A stretch of DNA of 37,547 nucleotides from positions 1 to 37,547 of the forward strand of contig JBJOPS010000006.1 of NCBI GenBank assembly GCA_046050465.1. The letters run 5' to 3'. Shown in pieces: positions 32,368-37,547 of this stretch. A program made the translations under genes and the position numbers. This stretch comes from Egaibacter sp046050465 (GTDB lineage: Bacteria; Pseudomonadota; Gammaproteobacteria; Burkholderiales; Burkholderiaceae_C). Positions within the stretch are counted from its first letter, which is position 1. Each line of letters starts with the position of its first letter. The notes below the pieces were generated by a model that did no database searches, was not told where the DNA came from, and saw only the letters and a list, made by a program, of their open reading frames with translations.

Positions 32368-35300
32368 TTAACCCACCCACTTGCGGGCGTTGTGCCACAA
32401 CTGCATCCACGGGCTGTGCGCGTTGATGTCGCCATTCGTCCAGCTCATCTGCACATTGCGGAACACGCGCTCGGGGTGCGGCATCATGGCCGTGAAGCGG
32501 CCGTCAGCCGTGGTCACCGCAGTCAAGCCCGCGGGGCTGCCGTTGGGGTTGAACGGGTAGGTTTCTGTGGCCGCACCATAGTTGTCGGTGAAACGCATGG
32601 CAGCGATGGCTTTGTCGGCATTGCCCCGGTACTTGAAATTCGCATAACCCTCACCGTGCGCCACGGCGATAGGCAGGCGCACACCGGCCATGTCCTTGAA
32701 GAACAGGCTGGGCGACTCCAGCACCTCCACCATGCTCAGGCGTGCCTCAAAACGCTCGCTCTGGTTGGTGGTGAAACGCGGCCAACTCTCAGCACCCGGG
32801 ATGATGTCGGCCAGCTCGGCAAACATCTGGCAGCCGTTGCACACACCCAGGCCGAAGGTGTCCTGACGGGCAAAGAAGGCCTTGAATTGGTCGGCCAGCA
32901 CGGCGTTGAACGTGATGGAGCGTGCCCAGCCGATGCCCGCGCCCAGCGTGTCGCCATAGCTGAAGCCGCCACACGCCACCACGCCCTTGAAGTCGGTCAG
33001 GTTGGCGCGGCCGGTCTGCAGGTCGGTCATGTGCACGTCGAACGCCTCAAAGCCCGCCTCGGTAAAAGCGTAGGCCATCTCCACATGCGAGTTGACGCCC
33101 TGCTCGCGCAGCACCGCCACTTTGGGACGGTTCTTCAGGATCGCGGGTGCTACTGAATTAGTAGCTGCTCGCGCATATTCCACGAGGGCTGGAGGCCAAT
33201 TTTGTGGGAAAAAAGCCTGCAAACCGGGGTCCAGAGGGTCACCAGCGGCCGCATGCTCGGCATCGGCGCAGGCAGGGTTGTCGCGCAGCTGGCAGATCTT
33301 CCAGCTGGTGTTGTCCCAGACCTGATGCAGGTCGTGCAGCCTGGCGGTGAACACGGTTTTGGCGTCGCGCCAAACCTGCACTTCGCCCACGCCAGCCGCG
33401 ATGGTGGAGCCCGCAGGCCGCGTTTTGCCAACGAAATGGCTGTGTTTGCTCAAACCATGCTCGCGCAGGGTTTGCATCACGTCGCTGCGCTCGGCGGTGC
33501 GCACCTGCAGCAGCACGCCCAGCTCTTCGCTGAACAGGGCCTTGAGCGTGAGTTCTTCGCGGCGCGCACTCACCTGAGCCGCCCAGTTTTTGCTGTCGCC
33601 ATGCTCGGCACGGCTGTCCGAGATGCCGTCGCCCTCAAGCACCAGCAGGTCCACATTCAACGCCACGCCCACGTGCCCGGCAAACGCCATTTCGCAAGCC
33701 GTGGCCATCAAGCCGCCATCGCTGCGATCGTGGTACGCCAGAATCTTGCCTTGCGCGCGCAAGGCGTTCACGGCGTTCACCAGGTTGATCAGATCCTGCG
33801 GATCGTCCAGATCGGGCACGGTATCGCCCACCTGCCCCAGTGTCTGCGCCAGCATGCTGCCGCCCAGGCGGTTCTGCCCCTTGCCCAGATCGATCAGCAC
33901 CAGCGTGGTCTCCAGCTCGGCAGCATTGAGCTGCGGCGTGAGCGTGCCACGCACATCGGCCAGCGTGGCGAAGGCGGTGACGATCAGGCTGACGGGGGAT
34001 GTCACCTTTTTCTGAACAGGCTCGGTCACTGCAGATCCTTCCCGTCTACCGCAGGGGACCTCCCATACGGTGCGCATGGACAGAGAATCTTTGCCCACCG
34101 GAATGGAAATGCCCAGCGCCGGGCACAGCTCCAGACCCACGGCCTTGACGGTTTCATACAGCGCGGCGTCTTCACCCGGCTCGCCACAAGCCGCCATCCA
34201 GTTGGCCGACAGCTTGACGCGCGACAACTCAAACGGCGCGGCCAGCAGGTTGGTAATGGCTTCGGCCACCGCCATGCGCCCCGACGCCGGCGCGTCGATG
34301 CTGGCCAGCGGCGTGCGCTCGCCCATGCTCATGGCCTCGCCTGCGAAACCCTTGTAATCCGCCAGCGTGACGGCGCAATCTGCCACCGGCACCTGCCACG
34401 GCCCCACCATCTGGTCGCGGTGGCTCAAGCCGCCCACCGTGCGGTCACCGATGGTGATGAGGAACCGTTTGGAAGCCACCGTCGGGCTGGCCAGCACGTC
34501 GATGACTGCTTTTTGCAGGCTCACGCCGGTCAGGTCAACCGGCTTGAACTGGCGCTGGATGGTTTTCACATCCCGGTGCATCTTGGGTGGTTTGCCCAGC
34601 AGCACATTCATCGGCATATGAACTGGTGCCCCCACGCTCCCCACTGCGTGTGGTTCGCTGCCCCCCGAGGGGTCTGTGCTTGCTTGGGGCGTCCCGGCGC
34701 GGCGCACGCCCGCATCTTCATAGGCCACGATGAGCTGGCGCTCTTGCGTCGCCACACCCACCACAGAGAACGGGCAACGCTCACGCTCGCACATCGCCGT
34801 GAACAGCGGCAGCGACTCCGGCGCAATCGCCAGCACGTAACGCTCCTGGCTTTCGTTGCACCAAATTTCCTTGGGCGCCATACCGCTTTCTTCCAGCGGA
34901 ACCGCGTTCAAATCGAACCGCGCACCGCGACCGGCATCGTTGGTCAGCTCGGGGAAAGCATTGGAAAGGCCACCAGCGCCGACATCGTGAATGGCAAGGA
35001 TGGGGTTCCCGGCGCCTTGAATCCAGCACTGGTTGATCACCTCCTGCGCCCGGCGCTCGATCTCGGGGTTACCGCGCTGCACCGAATCAAAGTCCAGCTC
35101 GGCGGCGTTGGCGCCCGTGGCCATGGAGCTGGCTGCACTGCCGCCCATGCCGATGCGCATGCCGGGACCGCCCAGCTGGATCAGCAGGCTGCCTGCGGGG
35201 AACTCGATCTTTTTGGTTTGCCCGGCGTCGATGGTGCCCAGACCGCCCGCGATCATGATGGGCTTGTGATAACCGCGCTGAATGGTGTCGGCGCTGGACG

Positions 35301-36522
35301 GCACCGATTGCTCGTATTCACGGAAATAGCCCAGCAAATTGGGCCGGCCAAACTCGTTGTTGAACGCCGCGCCACCCAGTGGGCCCTCGGTCATGATTTG
35401 CAGCGGGCTGGCGATGTGTTCGGGTTTACCGAAAGGGGCTGCGCCGTCTTGTGGCCAGAGTTTCGATACCGTGAAACCGGTCAAACCCGCTTTGGGTTTG
35501 GAGCCACGCCCGGTAGCGCCTTCGTCCCGAATCTCGCCCCCGGCGCCGGTGGACGCGCCGGGGAACGGCGAGATGGCTGTGGGGTGGTTATGCGTTTCCA
35601 CCTTCATCAGCACGTGGCTCAAGGCGCTCTGCTTTTGATAGCTGCTCACGCCCTGCTCTTGAGGGCTGGAGGCCGATTTGGCTATGAATCTTTCAACGTT
35701 CGAGCCTTCCATCACCGACGCGTTATCCGAATACGCCACCACCATGTGCTGCGGGTTCGTCTGGTGCGTGTGGCGGATCATGCCAAACAGGCTGTGGCTC
35801 TGCGCCACGCCGTCAATGGTGAACTGCGCGTTGAAAATCTTGTGGCGGCAATGCTCGCTGTTGGCCTGCGCAAACATCATCAGCTCCACGTCGGTGGGGT
35901 TGCGCTGGAGCTGGGTGAAGGCGTTCACCAGGTACTCGATCTCATCCTCCGCCAGTGCCAGGCCGAACTGCGTGTTGGCGGCCTCCAGCGCCCCACGGCC
36001 TGCGCCCAGCACATCTACATGCGCCAGCGGCGCGGCCTGCAGCTCGGTGAACAGGCCCAGTGCCTGCGCACGGTCAAACATCGCACTTTCGGTCATGCGG
36101 TCATGCAGCAACGCGGCAATTTGCGCCAGTTGGGCTTCGTTCAAGGTGGGCTTGCTCAACAAACCCGATTTCAACGACACCCGGTATTCGGTGATGCGCT
36201 CCACCCGGCGCAGCGCCAGGCCACAGTTGTGCGCAATGTCGGTCGCCTTGGACGCCCAGGGCGACACCGTGCCAAAACGCGGGGTCACAACGATCAAGGC
36301 ACCCTCTTGAGCGCCAGCATACGGGTCGCCATAGGTCAGCAAGGCGCTTAACTGGGCTTTTTGGGCGTCTGTGGGCAACGCATCAGAGGCCACCAGATGC
36401 ACAAACCGGGCTGAAACCCCGGAAATCTTGTCGTGAATGGCTTGCAGGCCGGGCAACAGTTGCTGGATGCGAAAGCTGCTGAGAGCGCTGCCGCCCTCAA
36501 ATTGGGTGATGTGCAGGGTCAC
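32368..36522 (-). CDS. purL: Phosphoribosylformylglycinamidine synthase PurL (single-chain)
   Basis: PurL converts FGAR, glutamine and ATP to FGAM in purine synthesis. The 1384-residue protein has an N-terminal PurS-like domain. Two AIR-synthase-like units follow, with KVETHNHPTAISPFPGASTG, GGLGTIDAGQTKK and YHDRSDGGLMATACEMAFAG. The C-terminal class I glutaminase has nucleophile Cys1228 in LGVCNGCQMFAEL and the His1349/Glu1351 pair in MMPHPERVFR. The E. coli enzyme has 1295 residues; much of the excess is explained by three in-frame repeats, at residues about 281-298, 607-632 and 1107-1125. All lie between conserved blocks. The start is GTG, giving MTLHITQFEGG. Another oddity is a polar insert-like stretch (CGRREGSAVTEPVQKK) before TSPVSLIVTAFA. 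Confidence 0.97.
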   Translation of the reverse strand: MTLHITQFEGGSALSSFRIQQLLPGLQAIHDKISGVSARFVHLVASDALPTDAQKAQLSALLTYGDPYAGAQEGALIVVTPRFGTVSPWASKATDIAHNCGLALRRVERITEYRVSLKSGLLSKPTLNEAQLAQIAALLHDRMTESAMFDRAQALGLFTELQAAPLAHVDVLGAGRGALEAANTQFGLALAEDEIEYLVNAFTQLQRNPTDVELMMFAQANSEHCRHKIFNAQFTIDGVAQSHSLFGMIRHTHQTNPQHMVVAYSDNASVMEGSNVERFIAKSASSPQEQGVSSYQKQSALSHVLMKVETHNHPTAISPFPGASTGAGGEIRDEGATGRGSKPKAGLTGFTVSKLWPQDGAAPFGKPEHIASPLQIMTEGPLGGAAFNNEFGRPNLLGYFREYEQSVPSSADTIQRGYHKPIMIAGGLGTIDAGQTKKIEFPAGSLLIQLGGPGMRIGMGGSAASSMATGANAAELDFDSVQRGNPEIERRAQEVINQCWIQGAGNPILAIHDVGAGGLSNAFPELTNDAGRGARFDLNAVPLEESGMAPKEIWCNESQERYVLAIAPESLPLFTAMCERERCPFSVVGVATQERQLIVAYEDAGVRRAGTPQASTDPSGGSEPHAVGSVGAPVHMPMNVLLGKPPKMHRDVKTIQRQFKPVDLTGVSLQKAVIDVLASPTVASKRFLITIGDRTVGGLSHRDQMVGPWQVPVADCAVTLADYKGFAGEAMSMGERTPLASIDAPASGRMAVAEAITNLLAAPFELSRVKLSANWMAACGEPGEDAALYETVKAVGLELCPALGISIPVGKDSLSMRTVWEVPCGRREGSAVTEPVQKKVTSPVSLIVTAFATLADVRGTLTPQLNAAELETTLVLIDLGKGQNRLGGSMLAQTLGQVGDTVPDLDDPQDLINLVNAVNALRAQGKILAYHDRSDGGLMATACEMAFAGHVGVALNVDLLVLEGDGISDSRAEHGDSKNWAAQVSARREELTLKALFSEELGVLLQVRTAERSDVMQTLREHGLSKHSHFVGKTRPAGSTIAAGVGEVQVWRDAKTVFTARLHDLHQVWDNTSWKICQLRDNPACADAEHAAAGDPLDPGLQAFFPQNWPPALVEYARAATNSVAPAILKNRPKVAVLREQGVNSHVEMAYAFTEAGFEAFDVHMTDLQTGRANLTDFKGVVACGGFSYGDTLGAGIGWARSITFNAVLADQFKAFFARQDTFGLGVCNGCQMFAELADIIPGAESWPRFTTNQSERFEARLSMVEVLESPSLFFKDMAGVRLPIAVAHGEGYANFKYRGNADKAIAAMRFTDNYGAATETYPFNPNGSPAGLTAVTTADGRFTAMMPHPERVFRNVQMSWTNGDINAHSPWMQLWHNARKWVG
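33149..33204 (+). repeat. Family 1 repeat, copy F (inside purL)
   Basis: The best-preserved copy opens with GCTACTGAATTAGTAGC, a 6-bp-arm palindrome with a 5-base loop. TGCTCGCGCATATTCCACGA and GGGCTGGAGGCCAATTTTG follow. It is opposite in orientation to purL and encodes WPPALVEYARAATNSVA in the linker between the last synthase domain and the glutaminase domain. Confidence 0.85.
34628..34704 (+). repeat. Family 2 repeat inside purL
   Basis: It opens with GCCCCCACGCTCCCCACTGC. TGTGGTTCGCTGCCCCCCGA and GGGGTCTGTGCTTGCTTGGG follow, ending with GCGTCCCGGCGCGGCG. The order and spacing of blocks match the selO copy. It encodes RRAGTPQASTDPSGGSEPH and neighbouring residues (about 607-632) between AIR-synthase units, just before the conserved MPMNVLLGKPPKMHRD. 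Confidence 0.8.
35629..35682 (+). repeat. Family 1 repeat, copy G (inside purL)
   Basis: GCTTTTGATAGCTGCTCACG is followed by TTGAGGGCTGGAGGCCGATT, matching the central and right parts of copy F. The left palindrome is partly decayed. In the opposite-strand purL frame it encodes AKSASSPQEQGVSSYQ (about 281-298), just upstream of the substrate motif KVETHNHPTAIS. The reading phase differs from that of copy F. Confidence 0.75.
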
Positions 36523-36608
36523 GGGATACTCTGAAAATGATCTGAATTTTACCCATGCCCCACCGCATGATTGCCATTCAATTATTGCAATCTATGCAGG
36601 CATCCCCG

Positions 36609-37277
36609 TCAACCCAGTTGCCCCGCCTCAATCGTGATGCGCCGCTGGCAGCGCTCGGCAATGCTGCGGTCGTGCGTCACCAGCACCAGCGTCGTGCCGA
36701 GTTCTTCATTCAGCTCGAACATCAGCCTCATGATGGTCTCGCCGGTAGCGAAATCCAGGCTGCCGGTAGGCTCGTCGGCCAGCAGCACAGCGGGTTTCAC
36801 CACAAAGGCACGGGCCAGCGCCACGCGCTGCTGCTCGCCACCACTGAGCACCTTGGGATAGTGTCCAAAACGCTCGGACAGGCCCACGTGGGCCAGCATG
36901 TCGGCGGCAGTCTTGCGGGAGTCTTTGCGGCCAGCCAGTTCCAGCGGCAGCATCACGTTTTCCAGCGCGGTCAGGTTGCCCAGCAGCTGAAAGCTCTGAA
37001 ATACAAAGCCCACCTGCTGCGCGCGCAAAGCCGCGCGGGCATCTTCATCGATGGCAAACAGGTCCTGCCCGGCCAGGCGCACAGAGCCGCGGGTAGGTGT
37101 GTCCAGCCCGGCGATGATGGACAGCAGCGTGCTTTTGCCGGACCCGGAGGCGCCGACAATGGCGGCTGTTTCCCTCCGGGCCAGCGAAAAATGAATATCG
37201 CGCAGAATATCCAGGGTGCCAGTGGAGTCTGTGACGGACTTGAAAACGTGATCTACGGCAATAATTGGATCAGACAT
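36609..37277 (-). CDS. ybbA: ABC transporter ATPase, YbbA/LolD type
   Basis: This is a 222-residue ATPase of the MacB/LolD/YbbA group. Walker A is GASGSGKSTLL, the Q-loop is FVFQSFQLLGNLTALENVML, the signature LSGGEQQRVALARAF, Walker B VLLADEPTGSLD and the H-loop VLVTHD, all intact. The divergent tesA-like gene at the same place as in E. coli, where ybbA and tesA are also divergent, supports the YbbA name. The partner permease (YbbP-like) is not downstream here; purL follows in the same direction after 86 bp. Its ATG at 37277 overlaps the ATG of the opposite-strand gene. Confidence 0.9.
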   Translation of the reverse strand: MSDPIIAVDHVFKSVTDSTGTLDILRDIHFSLARRETAAIVGASGSGKSTLLSIIAGLDTPTRGSVRLAGQDLFAIDEDARAALRAQQVGFVFQSFQLLGNLTALENVMLPLELAGRKDSRKTAADMLAHVGLSERFGHYPKVLSGGEQQRVALARAFVVKPAVLLADEPTGSLDFATGETIMRLMFELNEELGTTLVLVTHDRSIAERCQRRITIEAGQLG

Positions 37278-37547
37278 GAGACTTTCTTTGTATCGACGAC
37301 ACTTTATCGCGACCTGCTTGCTGGCATCCGGCGTGGGGATTAGCGTGGGAACCAGTGCGGCCACAACACCTGTAGCCGCCCCGAAAACCACCACAATGCT
37401 GACCGCCACGATCCTGATTGTGGGTGACTCGCTCAGTGCCGAGTATGGCCTCAAACGCGGCACTGGCTGGGCGGCGTTGCTGGACCAGTGCCTGCAAACT
37501 GAAAAGATCAATGCCAAAGTGGTGAATGCCAGCATCAGCGGCGACAC
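37276..37547 (+). CDS. tesA: GDSL-type esterase/thioesterase TesA-like (3' partial)
   Basis: The first 90 codons of a secreted SGNH hydrolase are present. A signal peptide starts MRLSLYRRHFIATCLLASG and runs to about TSAA. ATILIVGDSLSAEYGLKRG then carries the catalytic Ser in GDSLSAEYG, the TesA/arylesterase hallmark, followed by GWAALL and VNASISGDT (block II). The frame runs off the right edge before the Asp-His pair. An ATG at 37397 would remove the signal peptide, so 37276 is preferred. Substrates of this family include acyl-CoAs, aryl esters and lysophospholipids. Confidence 0.9.
   Translation, partial: MRLSLYRRHFIATCLLASGVGISVGTSAATTPVAAPKTTTMLTATILIVGDSLSAEYGLKRGTGWAALLDQCLQTEKINAKVVNASISGD

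Noticed and set aside
32368..32410. Longer ATG start for the membrane gene after purL
   Set aside because: It would overlap the conserved purL C-terminus by 43 bp and add residues with no membrane-protein character.
33202..36351. 1049-codon open frame antisense to purL
   Set aside because: It is exactly opposite a clear purL, is rich in His, Gln and Arg as antisense frames of high-GC genes are, and has no recognisable domain or start signal.

Overview
The window looks like chromosomal DNA of a betaproteobacterium of order Burkholderiales, most likely Comamonadaceae (Rhodoferax/Polaromonas-like). This is inferred from the high-GC coding style, the presence of phaR, single-chain PurL and a LivFGHM plus acyl-CoA ligase block, and several families of short dispersed repeats. 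No database search was possible, so family names rest on motifs read from the sequence. No CRISPR array, intact insertion sequence, prophage, rRNA or replication origin was seen.

Layout. 1-4250 (+): mfd (5' end cut by the window) and serB. 4345-9832 (-): a tight series of conserved hypothetical, FHA protein, MoaD/ThiS-like carrier, BNR-repeat protein, class V aminotransferase and Tat-exported PhoD-like phosphatase. 9915-10394 (+): slyD-type isomerase. 10546-25265 (-): a long co-directional catabolic block. Read in the direction of transcription it holds a fatty acyl-CoA ligase, livH-livM-livG-livF with no substrate-binding protein gene, a FadB-type fusion enzyme, a thiolase, a small membrane protein, an SDR, a hotdog thioesterase, a CurA-like reductase, an AidB-type acyl-CoA dehydrogenase, a GST and elaA. 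25392-29063 (+): selO, msrB, yciB, bolA and a periplasmic parvulin. 29112-29442: a toxin-gene remnant and tRNA-Val(GAC). Then phaR (+), a DUF1624-type membrane protein (-), mtfA (+), a small membrane protein (-), purL (-), and a divergent pair: a YbbA/LolD-type ABC ATPase (-) and a tesA-like esterase (+, 3' end cut).

How the genes may work together. The central block reads as uptake or activation of a carboxylic acid (Liv-type transporter plus ligase) followed by beta-oxidation (FadB, thiolase, acyl-CoA dehydrogenase, SDR, thioesterase). A perfect 6-2-6 palindrome just upstream of fadB looks like a TetR-family operator. selO, msrB, yciB, bolA and the isomerase form a housekeeping and stress-type series.

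The most striking signal is not a gene. Three short repeat families are scattered through the window, and many copies lie inside reading frames without breaking them. Family 1 (about 55 bp, seven candidate copies) is in purL twice, selO, the DUF1624-type gene, probably fadB, and two intergenic sites. Family 2 (about 75 bp) is in purL, selO and probably one intergenic site. Family 3 is one inverted pair inside mfd. They appear to add peptide segments to core enzymes, much like the palindromic elements known from Rickettsia genes. A second notable point is that LivF and LivG carry changed ATPase motifs that would fall in the same composite ATP site.
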